Source: Micromonospora okii (GTDB lineage Bacteria > Actinomycetota > Actinomycetes > Mycobacteriales > Micromonosporaceae). From it: 64,000 nucleotides of DNA. Below the pieces are notes generated by a model that was not told where the DNA came from, did not search any database, and saw nothing but the letters and a program-made list of their open reading frames with translations. Position numbers and translations under genes: made by a program. How positions within the stretch are numbered: position 1 is the stretch's first letter; each line of letters opens with the position of its first letter. Shown piece after piece: positions 41,597 through 49,747 of this stretch. The stretch covers positions 1 through 64,000 of the forward strand of contig NZ_BBZF01000022.1 in assembly GCF_020884795.1 (NCBI RefSeq). Direction: 5' to 3'.

Positions 41597-42919
41597 ATGA
41601 TGTACGACGCGATAGTCGTCGGTGGGCGCTGCGCCGGCGCCTCCACCGCCTTGTTGCTCGCCCGCCAGGGGCACCGGGTGCTGCTGGTCGACCGGTCGTC
41701 CTTTCCCAGCGACGTCATCTCCACCCACTTCCTGTGGCCGCACGGGATGTCCTACCTCAACCGCTGGGGCCTGCTGGAGCAGGTCACCGACGTGACCCCC
41801 ACGTACACGACGATCGACATCGTCAACGACGGCATCACCCTCAGCGGGTCGGTGCCGCCGGAGCTGCTGCGCGAGTACTTCCGCGACCTGCACGGCGACG
41901 ACTCGGGCGTGGTGGGAAGCTACGCCTCCGTGCGCCGCCGGGTGCTCGACCAGATCCTCGTGGAGGCGGCGGCCAAGGCCGGCGCCGAGGTCCGTACCGG
42001 CTTCACCGTACGGGAGCTGATCACCGAGGACGGCCGGGTCGTCGGCGTACGCGGACGCGCGGCCGACGGCCGGACGTACGAGGAGCGGGCCCGCGTCGTA
42101 ATCGGCGCCGACGGCCGCAACTCGTTCGTGGCCCGCGCCCTCGACCTGCCCAAGTTCGACGAGCGGCCCCGCTGCACCTTCGCCTACTGGAGCTACTGGT
42201 CCGGCTTCGAACCCGGGCGCGGCCAGATCCACCGGCGGGGCCGGCTCGGCGGCGCGGTGGTGCCAACCAACTTCGGGCAGAACATGGTGCTGGCCTGGGG
42301 GCCGAGCGAGTGGTCCCGGGAGTTCCGCGCCGACGTGCCGGGCAACTACCAGCGGGCGCTGGACTTCATCAGCCCCGAGCTGGGGGAGGCGGTCCGGGGC
42401 GGCACCCGGGAGGAGCGGATCTACGGCACCCTCGACCAGTCCGGCTTCCTCCGGCCGCTGCACGGCCCCGGCTGGGTGCTCGTCGGTGACGCCCAGACCG
42501 CCAAGGACCAGTGCACCGCCATCGGCATCACCCACGCCTTCCGGGACGCGGAGCTGGTCAGCGCGGCCCTGCACGGGTGGCTGGCCGGCGAGACGGCGCT
42601 CGACGAGGCGATGGCCGCGTACGAGGGCCGCCGCCGCAGCCAGAACGCCGCCGCCTACCACGACTACGTCTGCACCCTCGCGGAGATGCGGCCGTACCGG
42701 CACGACGAGCTGCAACTCTTCGTCGCGTTGCGCGGCAACCAGGAGGAGACCGACCGCTTCATCGCCACCCACGGCGACGTCGCGCCCGTCTCGGAGTTCT
42801 TCCAGGCGTCGAACCTCTTCCTGCTCAACGACGCCGCCAAGGAGTCCTCGGCCGACTACGCGGTCTTCGACGACTTCGCCGCCACGTCCCGCATGTACCA
42901 GCAGAACCCCTTCGCCTGA
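41597..42919 (+). CDS. FAD-dependent oxidoreductase/monooxygenase
   Basis: A 440-residue flavoprotein of the geranylgeranyl-reductase/halogenase-like group. N-terminal DAIVVGGRCAGASTALLLA binds FAD, VIGADGRNSFVA is the DG motif, and VLVGDAQTAKDQCTAIGI the GD motif. The WxWxIP-type halogenase signature is not apparent, so hydroxylation or desaturation is more likely than halogenation. GAAGGAA lies six bases before the ATG. It is followed directly by an alpha-oxoamine-synthase gene, suggesting a small biosynthetic unit. Confidence 0.85.
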   Translation: MMYDAIVVGGRCAGASTALLLARQGHRVLLVDRSSFPSDVISTHFLWPHGMSYLNRWGLLEQVTDVTPTYTTIDIVNDGITLSGSVPPELLREYFRDLHGDDSGVVGSYASVRRRVLDQILVEAAAKAGAEVRTGFTVRELITEDGRVVGVRGRAADGRTYEERARVVIGADGRNSFVARALDLPKFDERPRCTFAYWSYWSGFEPGRGQIHRRGRLGGAVVPTNFGQNMVLAWGPSEWSREFRADVPGNYQRALDFISPELGEAVRGGTREERIYGTLDQSGFLRPLHGPGWVLVGDAQTAKDQCTAIGITHAFRDAELVSAALHGWLAGETALDEAMAAYEGRRRSQNAAAYHDYVCTLAEMRPYRHDELQLFVALRGNQEETDRFIATHGDVAPVSEFFQASNLFLLNDAAKESSADYAVFDDFAATSRMYQQNPFA

Positions 42920-42942
42920 TGCCGCACCAGGGAGCCGACACC

Positions 42943-44505
42943 GTGACCACCACCGAACTGCACCAGCGCGACGACGGCGAGCTGATCGAGGAGATCCTGC
43001 GCGCCGCCCGCAGCGGCGACGTCGAGGCGATGGCCCGTACCGCCGCCGAGGTCTCCGAGATGACCCGCAACTGGGCCGGCCACATCCCGTGGGACGACCT
43101 CGCCGACCTCGACCCGTCCGGGGCCGACGGCGAACTCGCCCGGGTCGTCGCCGACCTGACGGAGATGTGGGAGCCCGCCCACCTGCGCAACCCCGTCGAC
43201 CCCGACGAGGAGTACGCGCTGGACAAGAACGCCTACGACTTCTACCGCCCCGCCGGGCGCGACCTGCTCGCCCGCACGGAGGACTTCTACGGCTGGGTGG
43301 AGGCCCGCCGCCGCACGGAGACCTGGCAGTACTCCCGGGTGCTGGAGGCGGCCCCGGACAGCGTCGCCCAGATCACCAACGACCTGGGCAAGCGGACCCG
43401 GGGCATCAACTTCAACTCGCAGGACTACCTGTCGTTCAACACCCACCCGGCGATCCGCGAGGCGGCGGCGCGGGCCATGCGCGACTACGGCCCGCACAGC
43501 GCCGGCTCGCCGATGGTGCTGGGCAACACCCGGATCTCCGACGAGCTGGAGGTCGCCCTCGGCGAGCTGACGGGGCTGGAGCACGTGACGCTCTTCCCGA
43601 CCGGCTGGGCGGCGGGCTTCGGCGCGATCGTCGGCCTGGTCCGCCAGTCCGACCACGTCGTCATCGACCGGCTGGCGCACTCCTGCCTCCAGCAGGGCGC
43701 GCGGGCGGCGACCCGCAACGTGGTGCGCTACGAGCACCTCAACGTCGAGGCGGTCCGGCAGCACCTGGCCGACATCCGCTCGCACGACAGCCGCAACGGC
43801 ATCCTGGTGGTCACCGACGGCCTCTTCTCCGTCGACGCCGACTGGCCCGACCTGGTCACCCTCCAGCGGGTCTGCCGCGAGCACGACGCCACGCTGCTGG
43901 TCGACGTCGCGCACGACCTGGGCTCCATGGGGCCCGGCGGCACGGGCGTGCTGGGGATGCAGGACCTGCTGGGCCAGGTCGACATCGCGATGGGGGCGTT
44001 CTCGAAGACGTTCTGCTCCAACGGCGGCTTCGTGGCGTCGAACTCGCCGGCGCTGAAGCAGTACATCAAGATGTTCGGCGGCAGCCACTTCTTCTCCAAC
44101 GCGCTCTCGCCCGTGCAGACCGCCGTGGTGCGGGAGGCCGCGCGGATCATCCGGTCCCCCGAGGGCGACGAGCTGCGAGCCCGGCTCTTCACCGCGATCC
44201 ACGCGCTGCGCGACGAGCTGACCGGCCGGGGCCTGACCTGCATGGGGGAGCCGTCGCCGATCGTCCCGCTGCTGATCGGCAACGAGAAGCTCGCCCGTAC
44301 GGCGAACCGGCTGCTGTTCGACCGGGGGGTGCTCGCCTTCATGGTGGAGTTCCCGGTCACGCCGACCGGGTCGTCCCGGTTCCGGCTCCAGGTGCAGGCC
44401 GGGCACCGGCCCGAGGAGGCCCGGGAGGCGGCCCGCATCATCGAGGGGGCCATCGCCGACTCGCGGGCGTACCTGTCCAGCGCGTTCGGCAGCGCGCCCC
44501 GGTAG
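42943..44505 (+). CDS. alpha-oxoamine synthase-like PLP enzyme with N-terminal extension
   Basis: About 520 residues. The C-terminal 400 form a fold-type I PLP enzyme of the ALAS/KBL/AONS group: INFNSQDYLSFN start, RLAHSCLQQGA histidine, DVAHDLGSMGP aspartate/histidine, and AFSKTFCSNGGF with the PLP lysine. These enzymes condense an acyl thioester with an amino acid, losing CO2. About 95-120 extra residues precede the usual start and match nothing I know. The GTG at 42943 has AGGGAG nine bases upstream; an ATG at 42919 overlaps the previous stop. Confidence 0.83.
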   Translation: MTTTELHQRDDGELIEEILRAARSGDVEAMARTAAEVSEMTRNWAGHIPWDDLADLDPSGADGELARVVADLTEMWEPAHLRNPVDPDEEYALDKNAYDFYRPAGRDLLARTEDFYGWVEARRRTETWQYSRVLEAAPDSVAQITNDLGKRTRGINFNSQDYLSFNTHPAIREAAARAMRDYGPHSAGSPMVLGNTRISDELEVALGELTGLEHVTLFPTGWAAGFGAIVGLVRQSDHVVIDRLAHSCLQQGARAATRNVVRYEHLNVEAVRQHLADIRSHDSRNGILVVTDGLFSVDADWPDLVTLQRVCREHDATLLVDVAHDLGSMGPGGTGVLGMQDLLGQVDIAMGAFSKTFCSNGGFVASNSPALKQYIKMFGGSHFFSNALSPVQTAVVREAARIIRSPEGDELRARLFTAIHALRDELTGRGLTCMGEPSPIVPLLIGNEKLARTANRLLFDRGVLAFMVEFPVTPTGSSRFRLQVQAGHRPEEAREAARIIEGAIADSRAYLSSAFGSAPR

Positions 44506-44514
44506 CCGCCGGCA

Positions 44515-44543
44515 GGGCGCCGGGCCGACGTGGCCCGGCGCCC
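44515..44543. terminator. perfect 12-bp hairpin terminator
   Basis: GGGCGCCGGGCC-GACGT-GGCCCGGCGCCC begins ten bases after the oxoamine-synthase stop and lies before the opposing helicase stop, so it can end both transcripts. Confidence 0.65.
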
Positions 44544-44592
44544 CGCCTCCCGGCGTGGGCGACGGGAGGGGCGAACCGGATAGGCCCCCGCG

Positions 44593-47500
44593 CTACGGGA
44601 TGTGCTCCTCGTGCCCGACGCAGCGCCGGTAGCTGCCCAACCAGTCCGTGGCGACGACGTCGCCGCGCCGGGTGAAGATCGCGATGCCGGACGAGCGCGG
44701 GGCCGGGTCGCCGGGCGGGTAGGCGAGGTCGGCGGGGACGCCGGTCGACCGGTACGTGCTGGTGGCCGCGCCCGACCAGACGACCAGGACGGCACCGGGC
44801 GGCGCGGTCACCTTCACGCCGCCGGGCTGCGGGTCGACGGTGGCGGCGGTGGCGCGCTCGCCCAGCAGGGCGGCGTAGTCCACCGGGCCGAGCCGGCAGC
44901 CGGAGGGGCGGGCGCTGCTGGCCCAGTCCGGGTCGGTGATCCCGCGCTCGGTGGCGGCGGCGAACAGGGCCGGCACGGCGGTGGCAGCGTGCAACGGGGT
45001 GGCCATCTGCTCGCACATCCACAACAGCCGCCCGGCCCCGCGTTGGGGGGCGGCGGCGCGCCAGCGGATGCGACGGGACAGGTCGGCGGCGGTCACGGCG
45101 ATCCAGGGGTGGACGGCGGACAGATAGCCCTGCCCGGCCAGCCAGCCCAGGTAGCGGGGGGCCAGTTCCCAGATCGGGTACATGGCGGCGGTGGGGATGC
45201 CCGCGACGGCGCGGCCCGGCTTCCGCATCGCCGTGGGGTTGTGGACACACAGCCTGAGGGCCGCCTTGGCCAGGTCGCCGGGGGCGATCGCCGTCTGGGA
45301 GCCCCGGTCGTCGGGCGTACGGGTGGCGGAGAGCCGGTCGAGCCGGCCGCCGACCTCCAGGACCCGGGCGACGGCGGGACGCACCTCCTCCGCGAGGGGC
45401 GCCTCGCTGAGTTCGGCGACGGTGACGGCGAGCAGGTCCAACACGTGGTCCTCGGCCTGCTGCGGGTCGGTGGGTACGGGCAGGGCGGCCAGCGCGGTGC
45501 GGAGGTCGACGCCGGCACCGGTCGGCACCATCAGCCGGGCGGTGAGGACGCCCAGCTCGGTGGGGGAGAGGCCGGTGTCGCCGGACGAATGCTTGCCCAC
45601 GGTGAGGTAGCCGTCGGCGGCCAGGGAGCCGATCGCCTCCGCGACCGCGTCGGTGCTGCGGTCGCCCTGGTGGAAGGCCAGGGTCTGCTCCCACCATGTC
45701 TCGGCTTCCCGCATCGTGGCGATGCGCCCCTGCACGGCCTCGGCGAGCAACTGGTCGGGCAGGCAGCCCTGGATCTGCGACAGGACGGTGTAGCCGTCGA
45801 CGAGCCGCTGCTGCCAGCCGGGGCGTTCGTTCTCGTCGCAGATGAGGTAGGCGTACCCGTCGACCTCCCCCGCGCCGACCCGCCCGGCGCGGCCGAACAT
45901 CTGCTGCACGGTGGCCACGGAGATGTCGTCGAGCCCGACCTGGGTGTCGCGGACGATCACCGCGCGGGCGGGCAGGTTCACCCCGGCGGCGACGGTGGTG
46001 GTGGCGACCAGGACGTCGATGGTGCGCTCGCGGAAGCGGCGTTCGGCCTCGTGCTTGTGCGGCCAGTCCTTGTAGTGCAGCCCGACGCCGACCTGGTCGC
46101 AGGCCCGGTGCACCCGGTCCAGGTCGGCCGGGTCCACCCCGTGGACCCGGGCACCACGGTCGGCGGCGATGGCCAGCGCGGTGGCGCGCACGTGGTGTTT
46201 GCTGCCGCAGAACACCAGCACGCTGCCGCCGTCCCCGGTGACCTGCCGGGTCAGCGCGGCGGCCAGCCGGGCCCGGGAGGCGCCTGCGGCCTTCCAGTCC
46301 GGGGTCGCGGCGATCATCGGCAACTGCCACGTCAGCCTCGTGGGTCGCCACGCCACCCGCACCAGGTGCGCGCCCAGCCACCCGGCGACGTCCTCGGTGT
46401 TGGCAACCGTGGCGGACAGGCCGACGATGCGCACCCCGGAGGACGCGCCGCGGACCCGGGCGAGCAGCGCCTCCAGCACCGGCCCCCGGGTCGCGTCACC
46501 GAGAAGGTGGATCTCGTCGACGACCAGACAGCCGACCTGCGCGAGAGCCTGGGTGACCGAGCCGGCCCGGCACAGCGCCTCGAACTTCTCCGTGGTCGCC
46601 ACCCAGACGTCGGCGTCGCGTGCCCGCCGCAGGTCCACCGCGTACTCGCCGGAAAGCCGTTCCACCCGCAACCCGGCCCTGCGCCAGCGCTGCAACTCCC
46701 GGTCCAGCTCGTCGGTCAGCGACCGTTGCGGCACCAGCCACGCCGCCTTGCGTCGTTGCCCGCGCACCGCGTGCAGGGCGGCGACCATCCCGATCACGGT
46801 CTTTCCCGCTCCGGTCGGCGCGACGACCAGCACGTGCCGGTCGTGGGCGAGCAGGTGGGGCACGACCTCCGCCTGGGCCGGATTGAACGTCGGGTGCGGC
46901 AGCAGCCCCGCCCACTGCTCCGGCGCGAGCTGTGTGATGGGCACGTGGCCGGGGGGATTCGGCGGGAGGGGCGCGTTGGCCTGCCACACCAGGTCGAACG
47001 CGTCCCGCGCCGCCGCCGCGCCCGGGCCGGTGAGGCTCGTCGCGCTGCCGCTTCCGTCGGCCAACGCACAGGGACGAGCCGTCGCGGTCAACTCGAGCCG
47101 CGCGTTGGTGGTGATCGTCTCGTCCTCCACCCAGTGCCGCACCACCCTGAACGGCACCCCGTCCGCGCGCAGCCGCTCCCGGAGCGCCACCGTGCGCGCG
47201 GAGTCCGGCAGGAGCACCCGCACATCGACACCCGCCGGTGCGCCCCGCCACTGCGCCGGATCGGTCACCTTCGCCCAGTGCAACGCCCGATCGGAGAGCG
47301 CGGGCGGGGGCGGAGGCGGAGGGGACGTCGGGGCGGGCCACCCGCCCAGCGGCACGTCCGGGCCGGACCCGCAGGTAGTCCCGCACATGGCCTCGGCCCA
47401 GGCGGTCACCTGCCGGCCGGTCAGGGTCACCGTCGTCTGACGCCGCCTGTCACCGCCACGCGCCGGGGCGGCGGGACGGTCCGGCCGCCCCGGGTCGGCG

Positions 47501-47868
47501 GCCCGAGTCGAACGGGGTGCCCCCACGCCGGGGACCCGCGTCGAACCGGGTGCCCCCGGGCCGGCGGTGGAACCGGTCGACGCCTGCGACGTGGGCCGCA
47601 TGACCTCGTCGTACTTCTTCGCGCCGACCTCGGCCAGGGTGAACGTCGCCGGGCAGCCGGGGCAGACCAGGGCGACGTACCGGTACGTCCGGCCCCCGCT
47701 GACGTACGGCTTGCGCAGGCTGTGCAGTTGGCCGCCGCAGCGCGGGCAGGGCCGCGACACCGGCTCCCCGTACGACCACCCGGGCTCGGCGAACCGCTCG
47801 TGGGCCAGCTTCGGACTGGCCCGCCACCGGCTCCACACGAGTTGCGCGACCGAGCCCGTGTCCACCAC
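44593..47868 (-). CDS. large DEAD/DEAH-box helicase with N-terminal Cys4 zinc ribbon
   Basis: A 1091-residue superfamily 2 helicase of the Ski2/Hel308-like kind. N-terminal cysteine pairs CPRCGG and CPGCP (about residues 41-76) form a probable zinc ribbon. A Pro-rich linker follows, then Walker A (APTGAGKT, near 350), DEIH box (LVVDEIHLLGD), SAT motif (VGLSATVANTED), helicase C region (VFCGSKHH, ATTTVAAGVNLPAR) and QMFGRAGRVG. Long helical C-terminal region. It probably acts in DNA repair or RNA processing. GAGG lies eight bases before the GTG start; no partner gene is evident. Confidence 0.88.
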   Translation of the reverse strand: MVDTGSVAQLVWSRWRASPKLAHERFAEPGWSYGEPVSRPCPRCGGQLHSLRKPYVSGGRTYRYVALVCPGCPATFTLAEVGAKKYDEVMRPTSQASTGSTAGPGAPGSTRVPGVGAPRSTRAADPGRPDRPAAPARGGDRRRQTTVTLTGRQVTAWAEAMCGTTCGSGPDVPLGGWPAPTSPPPPPPPALSDRALHWAKVTDPAQWRGAPAGVDVRVLLPDSARTVALRERLRADGVPFRVVRHWVEDETITTNARLELTATARPCALADGSGSATSLTGPGAAAARDAFDLVWQANAPLPPNPPGHVPITQLAPEQWAGLLPHPTFNPAQAEVVPHLLAHDRHVLVVAPTGAGKTVIGMVAALHAVRGQRRKAAWLVPQRSLTDELDRELQRWRRAGLRVERLSGEYAVDLRRARDADVWVATTEKFEALCRAGSVTQALAQVGCLVVDEIHLLGDATRGPVLEALLARVRGASSGVRIVGLSATVANTEDVAGWLGAHLVRVAWRPTRLTWQLPMIAATPDWKAAGASRARLAAALTRQVTGDGGSVLVFCGSKHHVRATALAIAADRGARVHGVDPADLDRVHRACDQVGVGLHYKDWPHKHEAERRFRERTIDVLVATTTVAAGVNLPARAVIVRDTQVGLDDISVATVQQMFGRAGRVGAGEVDGYAYLICDENERPGWQQRLVDGYTVLSQIQGCLPDQLLAEAVQGRIATMREAETWWEQTLAFHQGDRSTDAVAEAIGSLAADGYLTVGKHSSGDTGLSPTELGVLTARLMVPTGAGVDLRTALAALPVPTDPQQAEDHVLDLLAVTVAELSEAPLAEEVRPAVARVLEVGGRLDRLSATRTPDDRGSQTAIAPGDLAKAALRLCVHNPTAMRKPGRAVAGIPTAAMYPIWELAPRYLGWLAGQGYLSAVHPWIAVTAADLSRRIRWRAAAPQRGAGRLLWMCEQMATPLHAATAVPALFAAATERGITDPDWASSARPSGCRLGPVDYAALLGERATAATVDPQPGGVKVTAPPGAVLVVWSGAATSTYRSTGVPADLAYPPGDPAPRSSGIAIFTRRGDVVATDWLGSYRRCVGHEEHIP

Positions 47869-48044
47869 CCGAACGACCTCCTACCGAAACGGCGACGGAG
47901 CCGACTGTAGGCAACCGGGCCGGCACGCGGGTGCCCGTCACCGCGATGTGGGCGTGGGCCCCGCTCCGGTGAAGCGGCGTCGCGGCCCGCGTGCCCGCCG
48001 GGGCGGGACCGGCACCCGACCCGGGACGGCCCGACCGCTCGCCT

Positions 48045-48103
48045 CCATGTCGCGGACATGGCGGTATCCGGGGGGCGGTGATCGCCCCATGTCGTCGGCA
48101 TGG
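48045..48103. repeat. two tandem dyads followed by GGTATCCGG
   Basis: CCATGTC-GCG-GACATGG (48045-48061) is a perfect dyad. A related CCATG-N7-CATGG (48087-48103) follows with centres 42 bases apart. Each is followed within a few bases by GGTATCCGG (48063-48071 and 48109-48117). They lie in the gap upstream of the helicase gene and downstream of the membrane protein gene. Confidence 0.55.
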
Positions 48104-48121
48104 CGACAGGTATCCGGTCCG

Positions 48122-49666
48122 CTACCGCTCCCTGAGGCGGCGGCCGACCTCCTCGGAGACGCGCCGGTCCAGCTCGGCCAACTGCTCGTCGGTGTACGCG
48201 GTCAGGTCGCCGGGGGCCGTGCCGCCGTCGCGCTGCTTCTGCTCCTGCTCCTTCTTCTGCTGCTCCCGCCGTTGCAGCTCCTGCTCCTCCGGCGAGCCGG
48301 GTGCTGCGTACGCGCACCGGACCAGGGTGCCGTCGGCGTTCTTCAGGCAGGTCGCCTCCCGGCCGTTGACCTGGCCCCGGCCCTCCACCCGGTACCGGAT
48401 GCTCTGCGGGCTGCCGACCGTGGCGGTCCACGTGCCGCCGCCCGTCGGCACCACCTCGAAGACCTGGTCGTCGTTCCAGCAGCAGACGTCCCGGTACTCC
48501 GCCTTGATCAGGGCGACGATCGCCTCCGGCGACGACCAGGTGGGGCTGAGCCGGTGCACGGTCAGCGGCGCGAGGCCGCTCCCGGAGTGCCGGGTCGGCA
48601 CCGTCGACACCGCCACCACCGAGCTGGCCTCGCCCTGCGGGGTGAGCGGGGTGACGTAGGCGCTGGGGCCGCCGCCGTCGCGGTGGCGCAGGGTGAACTC
48701 CGACTCGTTGCCCTCGTTCGCGCCGTCCTCCGAGGCGTCCCAGCCGCTGCGCTCGAACCACCAGTCGCCGAACGTGCTGATGGCGGCGGTCCCCTCGCGC
48801 TGCCGGGCGGCCAGGCTGATCGGGTACGACGGTCCGGGCACCCCGGCCGTGTCGTCGGTGATCGTGACCTTCCCGGTGGACCCGTCGTACAGGGCCACGC
48901 CGGCGGGCCGCTCGGTGACCACCAGGAGGCCGGTCTGCCGCTTCAGCGGCACCACGACGACGGGGGTGTCGCCCTGGCAGTGGACGTACGCGTCCTCGGC
49001 GGAGAAGCGGACCCAGCGCCGCTCGGCGGAGATCTTCCGCCCCAGGTTGTGGGTGAACCAGCCGCCGATGCGCGCGGCGGCGGACTCGTCGAACCGGCAG
49101 CGCTGCTGGGCCCGGCTGTTGCCGCCGAGCGGCACCTCCTGCACCAGCCCCACCTCGTAGCCGGTCAGCCAGCCCCGGCGCTCGACCAGCACGGCGAAGC
49201 GGTCGGAGTCGGGCAGGTAGCTGACGTCGGTGATCTCGCCGGTGACGTCGCCGAGGTTCGGCGCGGCCTGCGCCTCGCCGACCAGGTACGGCGCGCGTGC
49301 GGCCAGCTCCGGGACGGGGTCGGTCACCACGCGCATGGTGGTCACGTAGGCCCGGTCCTGGAGGTACTCGCCGTAGGCCAGCCAGAGCGCCCCGAGGGCC
49401 AGCCCCACGGCGGCGCCCAGCCAGCCGAGGACGACGACCCCCCGCCCCGGCGGCGGAATCCGGCGTCCACGGGAGCGGTGGGCGGGCAGCCGCGCCAGCA
49501 GCGGCGTCCCGGCGAGCAGCGCCACCAGGGCCGGCGCGACCAGCCAGGGCAGCAGTTTGCGCAGCTCCCACACGGCGATGGTGGTGGCGTAGGAGGCGTA
49601 CCAGGCGACGGCGCCCAGCAGGAGGAGCAGGAGAACCGGCGTGACCATCCGAGGCGTCCGACCCAT
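48122..49666 (-). CDS. membrane-anchored hypothetical protein
   Basis: A 514-residue protein with three hydrophobic segments in the first 120 residues (VTPVLLLLLLGAVAWYASYA near the start; VVLGWLGAAVGLALGALWLA later), then a large, probably extracellular beta-rich domain with several cysteines. It ends in a charged Gln/Glu/Lys-rich coiled-coil-like tail (EEQELQRREQQKKEQ). AAAGGGACGTCG precedes the ATG at 49666. No family is recognised. The gene stands between the TPR gene and the helicase on one strand and may share transcription with the TPR gene 81 bases upstream. Confidence 0.75.
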   Translation of the reverse strand: MGRTPRMVTPVLLLLLLGAVAWYASYATTIAVWELRKLLPWLVAPALVALLAGTPLLARLPAHRSRGRRIPPPGRGVVVLGWLGAAVGLALGALWLAYGEYLQDRAYVTTMRVVTDPVPELAARAPYLVGEAQAAPNLGDVTGEITDVSYLPDSDRFAVLVERRGWLTGYEVGLVQEVPLGGNSRAQQRCRFDESAAARIGGWFTHNLGRKISAERRWVRFSAEDAYVHCQGDTPVVVVPLKRQTGLLVVTERPAGVALYDGSTGKVTITDDTAGVPGPSYPISLAARQREGTAAISTFGDWWFERSGWDASEDGANEGNESEFTLRHRDGGGPSAYVTPLTPQGEASSVVAVSTVPTRHSGSGLAPLTVHRLSPTWSSPEAIVALIKAEYRDVCCWNDDQVFEVVPTGGGTWTATVGSPQSIRYRVEGRGQVNGREATCLKNADGTLVRCAYAAPGSPEEQELQRREQQKKEQEQKQRDGGTAPGDLTAYTDEQLAELDRRVSEEVGRRLRER

Positions 49667-49747
49667 CGACGTCCCTTTCTCGACCCGGCGGGCCCCGACC
49701 CTATTCCAGTCGGTCAAGCGGGCCCCGCCGCCCGTCCGGGCGCGCGG

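Noticed and set aside
41597..42919. Considered a flavin-dependent halogenase because of its overall fold.
   Set aside because: The WxWxIP-type signature and catalytic lysine region of halogenases could not be found.
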